From the NCBI GenBank assembly GCA_964511185.1, contig CAZEDU010000024.1, positions 1-49,898 of the forward strand: 49,898 nucleotides of DNA, written 5' to 3'. Position numbers and translations under genes: made by a program. This stretch comes from CAZEDU01 sp964511185. Lineage in GTDB: Bacteria; Myxococcota; Myxococcia; Myxococcales; Myxococcaceae. The stretch's first letter is position 1. Each line of letters opens with the position of its first letter. The notes beneath the pieces are model-generated. The model did not search any database and was not told where the DNA came from. It was given only the letters and a program-made list of their open reading frames with translations. Of this stretch, positions 27,941 through 35,558 are shown piece by piece.

Positions 27941-28186
27941 CTACCACCACTGCTTGACCCAGGTGGTCTGCGTCGCCTGCACCCACTCGTTCTTGCGGAT
28001 GTTCTTCCACACGAACTCTTCGAGCTCGGCGGGCGTCTGCACGTCGAGCCAGAACGCGCAGTCCCATTCTCCCATGGTGGACCAAGCGCCCTGAATCGTC
28101 TTGTTGCCCTTCCAGCTCTCCCAGGCGTTCGAAGGCGTGCCCGGCTTCCACTTGATCCACACCCATGCCTGCCACTTGTCGGCCAT
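27941..28186 (-). CDS. Tiny tryptophan-rich protein, AsnC ligand-domain-like
   Basis: An 81-residue protein with 14 tryptophans (17%). The layout (AWVWIKWKPG, then WSTMGEWDCAFWLDVQTPAELEEFVWKNIRKNEWVQATQTTWVKQWW) follows the strand-helix-strand pattern of the stand-alone ligand-binding (RAM) domain of Lrp/AsnC proteins, in which a G-x-W/Y-D strand precedes an ELExFV helix and a V-x-x-T-x-T strand. There is no DNA-binding domain. It is the first gene of a likely pair with the J-domain gene. Family placement rests on pattern only. Confidence 0.72.
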   Translation of the reverse strand: MADKWQAWVWIKWKPGTPSNAWESWKGNKTIQGAWSTMGEWDCAFWLDVQTPAELEEFVWKNIRKNEWVQATQTTWVKQWW

Positions 28187-28262
28187 GCGCAGCGCTCCCG
28201 TGTGAAGGTCGAGCGCCCTAAGCTAGCAAAGCAGGCGCGATGGGTGGTTTTCTTCTCCCACC

Positions 28263-29243
28263 GTGAGACGCCTCGCGCTCCTGCTGCTCCTCCTCGCCGG
28301 CTGCCCGAAGCCGTCCACCCCCACGGCCGCTTTGGACGCGGGCGTCGCCTGTCCGCCCATCGCGGTCAAGCCCCCGCGCCCGCTCGCCGGGGCGGAAGGT
28401 CCGCCGCTGCTCCTCTGGGCGACCGGCGAGGTCCGCCTGTTCGTCGATGGCCAGGCCGCGTTCAGCCCGCCGGAGTCGCCGCGCTTCTTCCCGGCCGGCG
28501 AGCACACGCTCAAAGTAGAAGCGCCGGGGCGGCCGCCGCTGGAGACGCGCTTTCGCCTCTCGCCGTTCACGCCCGCGCTCTTTCACGCCGAGGTGCGCGA
28601 CGACGTGCTGACGTTGGTGCGCCTGGGCTCCGTCTGCACCAGCTGCACGCCGCCCGTCATTCCCCCCGAGCTGACGTTCGCGCGGTCGAAGGCCACGGCG
28701 ATGGTCCTGTTCGAGGACGCCGCCGCCGCGCTCCAGCGCGACGACTGGGCGAGCGCGGCCGCGAAGCTCAAGGGCGTACGCCCCGCCGACCGTAGCCACC
28801 CGCTGTTCCTCCGCTTGGCCGCGGCGGTCTACGCCTCGGCCGCCATGCCCGACGAGGGCCGGCGCGCGCTTCGGGGAATCTCGGCGAAGCAGTCGCCGGA
28901 GCTGCCCGCCCTGCTCGCCGCGCTCGAACGGCTCGAAGCCTCGGAGAGAAAGCGTGAGCAGGACGTGGTGATGGCGCGGTGGAACGCGACCACCGAGCGC
29001 TTCGGTCGGCTGGTGAGCCACTTCGAAAGCGAGCTGCCCGGAGCCACCGCTGCCGGCGCCGCGCGGCTGGCGGAGCTGTCGCGCGCCTTCGAGTCCGCGA
29101 TGCGCGCGCGCGACGTCGTCGAGCAAGACATCACGCTGCGGGCCGCCGAGGCCGCGCTCGAGCAGCTCGTCGCTCAGCTCCGCTCGAGCCGTCCGGACGA
29201 CTGCGCCTTTCAGAACGACGTGGTCGCGACGCTGGTGCGCTGA
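28263..29243 (+). CDS. Lipoprotein, unknown function
   Basis: A 326-residue lipoprotein. The GTG start gives MRRLALLLLLLAGC with Cys14 as the lipidated residue. After a Pro-rich linker comes a PEGA-like beta stretch (GEVRLFVDGQAAFSPPESPRFFPAGEHTLKVEAPGRPPLETRFRL), the kind of small carbohydrate- or wall-facing domain common in myxobacterial lipoproteins. A helical region follows with tetratricopeptide-like pairs (ATAMVLFEDAAAALQRDDWASAAAKLKGV; HPLFLRLAAAVYASAAMPDEGRRAL) and a C-terminal coiled coil (about 215-310). A structural or assembly role in the envelope is plausible. Its end is 16 bp from the convergent pomX. Confidence 0.75.
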   Translation: MRRLALLLLLLAGCPKPSTPTAALDAGVACPPIAVKPPRPLAGAEGPPLLLWATGEVRLFVDGQAAFSPPESPRFFPAGEHTLKVEAPGRPPLETRFRLSPFTPALFHAEVRDDVLTLVRLGSVCTSCTPPVIPPELTFARSKATAMVLFEDAAAALQRDDWASAAAKLKGVRPADRSHPLFLRLAAAVYASAAMPDEGRRALRGISAKQSPELPALLAALERLEASERKREQDVVMARWNATTERFGRLVSHFESELPGATAAGAARLAELSRAFESAMRARDVVEQDITLRAAEAALEQLVAQLRSSRPDDCAFQNDVVATLVR

Positions 29244-29259
29244 ACGCGCGCGGCTTCCG

Positions 29260-30336
29260 CTAGGCCCGCTCGACGCCGCGGCCCGCCACCGCCTGGCTCA
29301 ACGCCTTGTGCACCGACTGCAGCGCCTTGCGCGCCTCGAGCAGCTCCGCGCGTTCGGTCGTCAAGTCGGTGACCTGGCGCGCCAACGTATCGCGCTCGGC
29401 CTTCAGCGCCTCCAGCCCGCGACGCAACCCATCCACGTCGTCGTGCGCCTTCTCCAGCTCCGCGGCCAGCCGCTCCTCTTCGCCCAAGCTGTCCGTCAGC
29501 GCCTGGTCGCGCTTCACGATCTCCGCGCGCAGCTCTTCCGCCTGCTTCTGCTCCGCCTCCAGGCCCTGCCGCGCCGTCTGCAGCGCGAGCAACGACTCAT
29601 CGCGCTCCCCTTCGAGCGCCTCGAGCTCGCGCTCCAGCTCCGCGAGCAGCACCGCGCGCGCCTCCATCTCGCCCGCGAGCCGCTGCGCCTCCTCCATCCG
29701 CAGCCGCGCCTCTTCCGTCGCGCGCTCGGCCTGACGGCGCGCCGCCTCCAGGTCCTGCGTCAGCGCCAGGTTGAGCGCCTTCACCTTCTGCAGCTCGACC
29801 TGCAACGTCCCGATGCGCTCCACCGCCATCACGCCGGCTTCCGCGACGGTGGGCGGCAAAGGCTCGGGGCGTGGGTTCTCTCGCACCGCCTGCAGTCGCT
29901 CCTTGAGCCGCTCGCGCCGCCGCTCGTGCGACAGCTCCTCTTCCACCGGCGCCGGCGGCGTCTGCACTTCGGTGAGCTCGCGCGGCGGCGCGGCGTGCGC
30001 GCGGGGCGCCTCGACGACAGGCTCGGTCTGCAGCGCGCGCTGCACTGCCTCGGCGGCGGTCGGCCTCGGCGCCCGAGCCTTCTCCGCGCGGGCCTTCACC
30101 TGCGCCGAGAGCTGCGCGGCGGGCGGCTCGGCGACGACCGACAGCGGCGCCATAGTCTCCTCGAGCTCCGGCGCCGCGACCGCCTCCATCTGCGCGGCCA
30201 CCGGCTCAACCATCTCAGCGGCCGGCGCCTCGACGCCCCCCTCGCTCGCCTCCGAGGTGACCGCCTCCATCACCCCCGGCCCGAAGCGCAGGCGCGGCTT
30301 GGCGCGAGACACGTTCTGATCAAACGCCTTCTTCAT
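29260..30336 (-). CDS. pomX: PomX-like cell-division positioning protein
   Basis: A 358-residue PomX homologue. The first 17 residues, MKKAFDQNVSRAKPRLR, keep the N-terminal peptide by which M. xanthus PomX activates the ParA ATPase PomZ; K13 and R15, the residues reported as essential there, are present. Residues about 20-170 are Pro/Ala/Glu-rich and probably disordered. Residues about 175-350 form a long coiled coil (ELQKVKALNLALTQDLEAARRQAERATEEARLR and so on), the filament-forming part in M. xanthus. It is the last gene of a three-gene operon, 19 bp after pomZ, with AGGAGAG at a good distance. The protein should nucleate the midcell-positioning cluster that guides the FtsZ ring. Confidence 0.87.
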   Translation of the reverse strand: MKKAFDQNVSRAKPRLRFGPGVMEAVTSEASEGGVEAPAAEMVEPVAAQMEAVAAPELEETMAPLSVVAEPPAAQLSAQVKARAEKARAPRPTAAEAVQRALQTEPVVEAPRAHAAPPRELTEVQTPPAPVEEELSHERRRERLKERLQAVRENPRPEPLPPTVAEAGVMAVERIGTLQVELQKVKALNLALTQDLEAARRQAERATEEARLRMEEAQRLAGEMEARAVLLAELERELEALEGERDESLLALQTARQGLEAEQKQAEELRAEIVKRDQALTDSLGEEERLAAELEKAHDDVDGLRRGLEALKAERDTLARQVTDLTTERAELLEARKALQSVHKALSQAVAGRGVERA

Positions 30337-30355
30337 GACTTGGCTCTCCTGGTGG

Positions 30356-31309
30356 CTAGCCCGCCCGCTTGGATTCGGTGAGTTGTCGACTCGCCAGACG
30401 CATCAGCACCTCGTCGATGAGGGCCTGCACGTCGTGCGCGCCCTTGCAGTCGCGGTCGGCCAAGAACACGGGCACGCCTTCGCTCGACGCCTGGGCGAAC
30501 TTGGTGCACTGCCGCACGAGCTGCGGCAGCAGATACTCCGGGTAGTGCTCGCGGAGCGCGCCGAGCGCCTCCTTCGCGAGCTTGAAGCTGGCGTTGAACC
30601 CGTTCACCACGATGAAGACCTGGTCGAGCACGTGGCCCAGGTCCTCCTCCAAGCTCTGCACCGTCTCGAACAGCAGCTTGAGGCCGTGGAACGACAAGAA
30701 GTCCGCGAGCACCGGCACGAACAAGTCATCGGCCGCCATCAGCGCGTTCAGGTTGAGCAGCCCGAACGACGGCGGCGCGTCGAAGATGATGGCGTCGTAC
30801 TGCGCCTCGACTTCCTTCAGCGCGTTCTTCAGCTTGAACTCGCGGCCGGCCATCGGCATCAGCGCCAGGTCCACCGTGCTCATCGACAGGTTCGACGGGA
30901 TGAAGGACAGGTTCGGCAGCGGCGTGGTCTGAATCACCTCGCTCACCGGCGCCTTGCGGACGAGCACGTTGAGCAGCGTCTTCTCGAAGTCCTCGCCTTC
31001 GTAGCCCAGGCACTTGGTGGCGTGGCCCTGGCTGTCCAGGTCGATGAGCAGCACGCGGTGGCCCATCTCGGCCAGCCGGTAGGCGTACGCGGTGGAGAGC
31101 GACGTCTTGCCGGTGCCGCCCTTGAAGTTCAAGAAGAGCTGCTTTCGATGGCCGAGCGGCGCGGGCAGCTTCCCGAGCTTCGTCCGCAGCGCCCAGAGCT
31201 CCTCGGCGTTGATGGTCTCCTTGCCGTTGCCGACGGCGGGGACCACGCCCTTCGGCGGCAGCCCCAGCAGCTCACCCGCGAGCTTCATCGAGTAGATCGG
31301 CGCATCCAT
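30356..31309 (-). CDS. pomZ: ParA-like ATPase PomZ
   Basis: A 317-residue ParA/MinD-family ATPase. The deviant Walker A is KGGTGKT (residues 63-69), with LLIDLDSQGHAT (D92 as the likely catalytic Asp) and Walker B DAIIFDAPPSFG. An N-terminal extension of about 55 residues precedes the ATPase, as in M. xanthus PomZ (formerly AgmE). There is no MinD-type amphipathic C-terminal helix. Basic residues in the C-terminal half fit non-specific DNA binding. In M. xanthus the ATP-bound dimer binds the nucleoid and moves the PomX/PomY cluster to midcell. The gene lies between pomY and pomX with 19-bp gaps on both sides. Synteny and the partner PomX peptide decide this over a generic ParA. Confidence 0.87.
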   Translation of the reverse strand: MDAPIYSMKLAGELLGLPPKGVVPAVGNGKETINAEELWALRTKLGKLPAPLGHRKQLFLNFKGGTGKTSLSTAYAYRLAEMGHRVLLIDLDSQGHATKCLGYEGEDFEKTLLNVLVRKAPVSEVIQTTPLPNLSFIPSNLSMSTVDLALMPMAGREFKLKNALKEVEAQYDAIIFDAPPSFGLLNLNALMAADDLFVPVLADFLSFHGLKLLFETVQSLEEDLGHVLDQVFIVVNGFNASFKLAKEALGALREHYPEYLLPQLVRQCTKFAQASSEGVPVFLADRDCKGAHDVQALIDEVLMRLASRQLTESKRAG

Positions 31310-31328
31310 CGGTCACCTCACTGCCGCG

Positions 31329-32933
31329 TCACGCGGCGAATACCTTCATTCCTCGGCGCACCAGCTGACCGCGCGCGGTCAAGTGCTCGACGGCCTGGCT
31401 CACCCGCTCGAGCGACAGGCCGGTCATCTGCGCGAGCTCGGCGGGCGTGCGGCCTCGAATCGTGCTGCGCACCTCGACGAGCAGCGCCGCGCACTGCTGC
31501 TCGGTGAGGGCCGCCGCGCCCTTCGGCGCCTCGAGGGTGGCGACGCGGGCTTGCGGCCGAGCGACCGCCGTGGCGACGGGCGCCGGTTGAGGCTTCGGCG
31601 GCGCGGCGATGGGTTGGGTCAGAGGCTTGGCCGGCAACGTCGACAACCGCCGGACCTCGCGGCGGCGCTGGGCGTCGTCCATCGCGACGACGGACGAGAC
31701 GTCCGTGCCGAGCACCCGCGTCAGGCTCTGCGCGGCGGCCTCGCGCACCCGGCGGCTCTCGTCCCGCAGCATGGGGAGGAGCAGCGCGCGGGCCTTCGCG
31801 CCACCGCTCGCGCCGAGCACCAACGCGGCCAGCGCCCGCACCTCGTGGTCGGAGTCCTTCGCCGCGTCCTCGCCGAGCTTGAGCCCGTCCTCCCCTCGAA
31901 GCCCCAGCGCGAGGAGCGACGCGCGTCGGCGCACGGCGCGGTCGGGATCGCGCAGGGCCGCGGCCAGATGCGGGCCGGCTTGCGACGGGTCGAGCGCGAT
32001 GAGGGCCTTGAGCGCGGCGATGCGCACCTCGGGCACCCTCGACTCCAGCAGCGGGGCGACGATGGAGACGCCTTCGTGCGTGGCGAAGGTCGCGAAGGTG
32101 GTGAGAAGGGCGACTTGGACTTTGGCGTCGGTCTCGGCGTGGAGCGCGGCGGCCAGCGCCGGCGCGGCGGCGGAGTGACCCAACGCCTTCAGGCGCTCGG
32201 CGGCGCGGACGCGGGCGCCGGGGTCGGGCGCGGAGAGCTCGCGGACAGAGAAGCCGAAGAGGGTCTCTTCGGTCCGACCGGCGAGCGGGTTGCCGCGCGT
32301 GGAGAGCTCGAGCACCTGGTCGTGGGAGACGTGAAGCCGCCCTTGGGAGGCGAGCATCGTGGCGTACTGCGTGAGGGACTCGGACGTGGGCGCGCGTTCG
32401 TCCTCGGGGGACGCGGGGACGGGCGCGGCCGCCTTGGGCTCCTGAACAACGGCTGGGGGCGGGGGCGGGCTCGATGCGCGGACAGGCTCGGGCCGAGGCA
32501 CGGGGCGCATTCCGACCTGGGCCTGGGCGGCGCGCTTCTCGAGCACCTCGTTGCGGAGCTCGGAGATGAAGCTGGCGAGGTCGAGCTTGGGGTCGTCGTC
32601 GCTGATGGGCCGCCCGGTCTGATGCACCCGAGACGCCTCGACCAGCTTCCCGATGAGCGACGCGCGCTCGGTGCGCATCACCTCGTTCACGCGCGCGAGC
32701 TCTTCGCGTTCGCTGTGCGCGCGCTGCACCCGCACCTCGAGCTCGGCGGTGTGGCGTCGCAGCTCGATTTCGCGCTGGGCCGCGCCGGCGAGCTCCACCT
32801 TGAGACGCTCGATTTCCGCCCGGGCCGCCGCCAGGTCGTTGTTCAGCCCCTCGGAGCGCGCCTCGAAGTAGACAATCTTTTCGAGCGCGCTCTTGAGAAG
32901 CGCCTCTGGACGTTCATCGGTCAGAGTGGGCAA
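31329..32933 (-). CDS. pomY: PomY-like HEAT-repeat protein
   Basis: A 534-residue multidomain protein in the pomY position. Order of parts: a coiled coil (about 15-105, EKIVYFEARSEGLNNDLAAARAEIERLKVELAG), a Pro-rich linker (about 140-180), HEAT-type helical repeats (about 225-410; for example RAAERLKALGHSAAAPALAAAL and EVRIAALKALIALDPSQAGPHLAAAL), a second Pro/Ala linker (about 420-465) and a C-terminal winged-helix-like segment (TEQQCAALLVEVRSTIRGRTPAELAQMTGLSLERVSQAVEHLTARGQLVRRG). Coiled coil, HEAT and Pro-rich regions match M. xanthus PomY, which condenses with PomX and recruits FtsZ. The C-terminal winged helix is worth checking. It uses a TTG start at 32933, preceded by GAGG. First gene of the operon. 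Confidence 0.75.
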   Translation of the reverse strand: MPTLTDERPEALLKSALEKIVYFEARSEGLNNDLAAARAEIERLKVELAGAAQREIELRRHTAELEVRVQRAHSEREELARVNEVMRTERASLIGKLVEASRVHQTGRPISDDDPKLDLASFISELRNEVLEKRAAQAQVGMRPVPRPEPVRASSPPPPPAVVQEPKAAAPVPASPEDERAPTSESLTQYATMLASQGRLHVSHDQVLELSTRGNPLAGRTEETLFGFSVRELSAPDPGARVRAAERLKALGHSAAAPALAAALHAETDAKVQVALLTTFATFATHEGVSIVAPLLESRVPEVRIAALKALIALDPSQAGPHLAAALRDPDRAVRRRASLLALGLRGEDGLKLGEDAAKDSDHEVRALAALVLGASGGAKARALLLPMLRDESRRVREAAAQSLTRVLGTDVSSVVAMDDAQRRREVRRLSTLPAKPLTQPIAAPPKPQPAPVATAVARPQARVATLEAPKGAAALTEQQCAALLVEVRSTIRGRTPAELAQMTGLSLERVSQAVEHLTARGQLVRRGMKVFAA

Positions 32934-33026
32934 CGATGGATCGCCTCGCTGGTTCCAAAGAGTACAGCCCTGTAGCGGTTTGTCGCGTTTTTGGATGCCT
33001 TCAAAGCCAACGTGCGGGACACGCCT

Positions 33027-33055
33027 ACTCTACGCGACCTGAGATCGCAGGTAAA
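33027..33055 (-). promoter_or_regulatory. Candidate promoter of the pom operon
   Basis: Read on the minus strand, TTTACC (33055-33050) and TAGAGT (33032-33027) are separated by 17 bases, a reasonable match to housekeeping -35 and -10 boxes. They lie in the most AT-rich intergenic stretch nearby, about 95 bases upstream of the pomY start. The spacer includes an inverted repeat ACCTG-N6-CAGGT (33037-33052), which could be an operator. Sequence match only. Confidence 0.35.
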
Positions 33056-33091
33056 CCCCCATATTTGCTAAAGAAATAGGCTGTGTTTCGA

Positions 33092-33136
33092 GCGTCCGAA
33101 AATCGCGCGGAGGCCCGATAAATCGGCCTCGGACGC
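33092..33136. other. Composite hairpin between pomY and the HAD gene
   Basis: An outer 8-bp stem (GCGTCCGA at 33092-33099 with TCGGACGC at 33129-33136) encloses an inner hairpin (AGGCCCGAT/ATCGGCCT with one bulge and a two-base loop). It lies 12 bases beyond the HAD stop. No T-tract follows on the minus strand, so it may be a weak terminator or processing site for the HAD-PLD operon. Only the plus strand has a short T-run after it. Confidence 0.4.
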
Positions 33137-33147
33137 GTTTTGTTCGC

Positions 33148-33753
33148 TCACAAACCCAAGCTTCTGAGCTGCTCGGGGAAGTCTTCGGTTCGGTCGAAAC
33201 GCTGCGCGCGGATGCCCAACGCCCGCGCCGCCTCGACGAACTCGGGCAGGTCGTCGAAGAAGGCCGTCTCCTGCGGGAGCGTCTGCGCGCGGCGAAGCGC
33301 TTCGTGGAAGAACTGCGGCTGCGGCTTGATGAGCCCCAGCTCGTGCGAGAGCAGCACGTGGTCGAACTTCCGCAGCAACGGCAAGCGCGGCAGCAAATAC
33401 CGCGCGTGCAAGTCATTGGTGTTCGACAAGAGCAAGAGCTTCACGCGGCCGACCAGCGACTCGACGTGCGGGAACACCTCGTTGTTGAGGCGAAAGTGGC
33501 AGTTCCAGAGCGAGAAGAACTCCTCCGACGAGAGCGGCCGGCCCAAGCGCGCGCAGACCGCGTCGCGAATCGCGTCGCCTTGCAGCTCGCCGCGGTTGAT
33601 GCCCTCCCACAGCGCGCCATCGAAGCTCCGGGCGAGCGCGTCGGCGTTGGCGTCGCTCATCGCCGCCATGGCGCGGAAGAGCAGCGCGTTGTCGTGAAAG
33701 ACGAGCACGTTGCCCAAGTCGAAGATGACCGCGCGGATGGGGACCTGGCTCAT
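33148..33753 (-). CDS. HAD-superfamily phosphatase (class IA)
   Basis: A 201-residue haloacid dehalogenase-type hydrolase. Motif I is FDLGNVLV (nucleophile Asp); motif II is LLLSNTN; motif III includes HELGLIKPQPQFF with its Lys; motif IV is FFDDLPEFVEAAR. The helical cap between motifs I and II makes it subclass IA, similar to YihX-type phosphatases that act on small phosphorylated sugars. The DxGN form of motif I, in place of DxD, is usual in that branch. Its start overlaps the end of the PLD-like gene by four bases (ATGA), so the two are translated together. Substrate unknown. Confidence 0.87.
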   Translation of the reverse strand: MSQVPIRAVIFDLGNVLVFHDNALLFRAMAAMSDANADALARSFDGALWEGINRGELQGDAIRDAVCARLGRPLSSEEFFSLWNCHFRLNNEVFPHVESLVGRVKLLLLSNTNDLHARYLLPRLPLLRKFDHVLLSHELGLIKPQPQFFHEALRRAQTLPQETAFFDDLPEFVEAARALGIRAQRFDRTEDFPEQLRSLGL

Positions 33754-34367
33754 CGTCCCCCCAAGCGGCGCGAGCGGCCGAGCACGATGCCCTTGTCCTT
33801 TCGGCGCGCGGTCCTCTTCTTCGGCGCGCGCAGCGCGGGGCCAATCGGATCAGGGCAGAGGTCGCGCACGCGGCAGGCGCCGCACTCGTTGCACGACCAG
33901 ACCGACTCGAACAGCGCGGTCACGCGGTCGATGGTGTCGAAGTCTTCGGTGACGAAGCCCACCTCGAAGTTGCGCTTGTGCGCGTGCTTGGCGCCCAAGC
34001 CCGCGCCCGTCAGGTTCGCGCTGCCCAGGTAAATCCACGCGCCATCGACGAGCACGCACTTGAAGTGCACGCGCGGGCAGATTTTGAGCTGGAGGCCGCC
34101 GCGCACGAGCCGCCGCTTTCGGTCGAACGACGCGCGGAACGGCCGCGACGGCAGCTCGGCGTGCAGGATGCGCAGGTCGACGCCTTTGGCCGCGAGCTCC
34201 GAAAACAGCTCGAGAATCGACCGGTGCGCGCCGCCTTGCTCGATGAACATCTCCTTCACGTTGGCGGTGCTGATCCAAACCGACTCGCGCGCGTGGGTGA
34301 GCCGGTTGAGCACCACTTCGCGGTACAGCTCGACGCCTGTCAGAAATTCGGCTTGGAGCGCGCGCAT
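33750..34367 (-). CDS. PLD-like protein with single HKD and Cys cluster
   Basis: A 205-residue phospholipase D-superfamily protein with one HKD site (HFKCVLVD, followed by YLGSANLTG). Single-site members usually dimerise to build the active site; family activities include nucleases and phosphodiesterases. After the PLD core, residues about 165-182 carry CNECGACRVRDLCP, a CX2CX2CX5C cluster that could hold zinc or an iron-sulphur centre. A very basic tail (PKKRTARRKDKG) follows, suggesting nucleic-acid binding. It is coupled to the HAD phosphatase. This layout favours a nuclease or end-processing role over lipid metabolism, which is inference. Confidence 0.78.
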   Translation of the reverse strand: MRALQAEFLTGVELYREVVLNRLTHARESVWISTANVKEMFIEQGGAHRSILELFSELAAKGVDLRILHAELPSRPFRASFDRKRRLVRGGLQLKICPRVHFKCVLVDGAWIYLGSANLTGAGLGAKHAHKRNFEVGFVTEDFDTIDRVTALFESVWSCNECGACRVRDLCPDPIGPALRAPKKRTARRKDKGIVLGRSRRLGGR

Positions 34368-34408
34368 GAAGGACGAAGCAGCGTACTTTGAAGTATCTCC
34401 TCGCCGCC

Positions 34409-35035
34409 ATGCTGACCGTCGCGCCCCACCCGCTGCTCTGTGTCGCCGCGTTCACGACCACCTTCGAAGCGCCGCTCGGCGCCACGAAGACGCCGGAGTC
34501 GATGCTCTCGCTCCTGCGGGCCGACGCGCGCGCGCCGATGCAGTCGAACGACGAGGTGCGCGCGGCGATTCGCGACCTGCTCCGACACGGCGGCTACAAG
34601 CCCACCGGCCGCGGCAAGCCGGCGTCGGAGTACCTGCTGCGCGCGGCGGGCGAAGGGACGCTGTCGAGCATCAACCTGGCGGTCGACGCGTGCAACGTGG
34701 TGTCCCTGCACTCGGGGTTGCCGATTTCGGTCGTCGATTTGGACCAGGCGAAGGCGCCGTTTTCGATTGACCTCGCCGGCCCCGGCGCGCGCTACGTGTT
34801 CAACGCGTCCGGGCAGGAGATTGATTTGGAAGGGCTGCTCTGTCTGTTCGACGCCGAGGGCCCCTGCGCGAACGCGGTGAAGGACGCGCAGCGCACGAAG
34901 ACGAGCGCGGCGACGCGGCGAACGCTCTCGGTGTTGTGGGGCGCGCAGGCGCTGAGCGAGCGCGTGCGTGAAGCGGCGAGCTGGTACCAGTCGCTGCTGA
35001 ACGGGATGGGCGCCGTCACGGGGGACTGTCCCTGA
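34409..35035 (+). CDS. Free-standing B3/B4 tRNA-synthetase-like protein
   Basis: A 208-residue protein related to the B3/B4 domain of phenylalanyl-tRNA synthetase beta subunit: YKPTGRGKPASEYLLRAA, then SSINLAVDACNVVSLHSGLPISVVDLDQ, GQEIDLEGLLCLFDAEGPCANAVKDAQRTKT and TRRTLSVLWG. In PheRS this domain hydrolyses mischarged Tyr-tRNA. Stand-alone copies are widespread, and some act as trans-editing factors. I chose ATG 34409; TTG 34388 is in frame but adds a segment unlike the family. The last four residues (GDCP) and the stop codon come from a double palindrome repeat, so the original C-terminus has been replaced. Confidence 0.8.
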   Translation: MLTVAPHPLLCVAAFTTTFEAPLGATKTPESMLSLLRADARAPMQSNDEVRAAIRDLLRHGGYKPTGRGKPASEYLLRAAGEGTLSSINLAVDACNVVSLHSGLPISVVDLDQAKAPFSIDLAGPGARYVFNASGQEIDLEGLLCLFDAEGPCANAVKDAQRTKTSAATRRTLSVLWGAQALSERVREAASWYQSLLNGMGAVTGDCP

Positions 35036-35049
35036 AGGGGACTGTCCCC
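35021..35049. repeat. Double palindrome repeat, copy 3 (inverted)
   Basis: GGGGACTGTCCCT (35021-35033), spacer GAA, GGGGACTGTCCCC (35037-35049). Its reverse complement is identical, base for base, to copy 4. It overlaps the 3-prime end of the B3/B4 gene and supplies that gene's stop codon (TGA at 35033-35035). Confidence 0.92.
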
Positions 35050-35143
35050 GGTTCACCCAAGGCCCGTCGAAGCCCTCTGGTGACGCACCCTTCCGCCGAC
35101 CGTTGATTCCTCCCTTGTCCATCCCTTACAGAGCCTCCTCGCC

Positions 35144-35542
35144 ATGCGCGTCCTGCCCCTCGCTTTGTTCACCCTGCTCTCCGCCTGCGTCACCCAGGTC
35201 TCTTACCTTCCGCTCCACTCGCCGCCGCACGTGCTGACCGAGCGGCCCGAGAGCGAGGTCGAGCTGTTCACCGAGAGCCGCCCCGAGCGTCCGCACGTCG
35301 AGGTGGCCGTCATCGAAGCCAACGACGAGGTCGACGGCCGGCAGACCCGCGAGGAGGTGCTCGCGACCTTGCGCCGCACCGCCGCCGAACGGGGCTGCGA
35401 TGGGCTCGTGGTCTTGGGGAGCCGCGGCTACCGCGGCACCTGCATCGTCTACTCGGAGCCTTCCGCGGAGAGAGGCGTGGGCGGCTCGGGGAGCCCTTCG
35501 GCTTCGGACGACGTGGAGCAGAACGAGGCGCAGGGGCTTTAA
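35144..35542 (+). CDS. Small lipoprotein
   Basis: A 132-residue lipoprotein with a short signal (MRVLPLALFTLLSAC; Cys15 lipidated). The mature part contains a beta-alpha-beta-like stretch (VEVAVIEANDEVDGRQTREEVLATLRRTAAERGCDGLVVLGSRGYRGTCIVY). This resembles small DUF4156/YjfN-like envelope lipoproteins in which a helix precedes a GCDALVVxG strand; the match is only in pattern. The tail is acidic and Ser/Gly-rich. It is bracketed by identical double palindrome repeats in opposite orientation, 95 bp before and 17 bp after the gene. Function unknown. Confidence 0.75.
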   Translation: MRVLPLALFTLLSACVTQVSYLPLHSPPHVLTERPESEVELFTESRPERPHVEVAVIEANDEVDGRQTREEVLATLRRTAAERGCDGLVVLGSRGYRGTCIVYSEPSAERGVGGSGSPSASDDVEQNEAQGL

Positions 35543-35558
35543 GGGCCTTGGGTCGACC

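Noticed and set aside
30356..31309. Chromosome-partition ParA or MinD for the pomZ gene
   Set aside because: There is no adjacent parB, no parS-like site and no MinD C-terminal amphipathic helix; the neighbours are PomX- and PomY-like.
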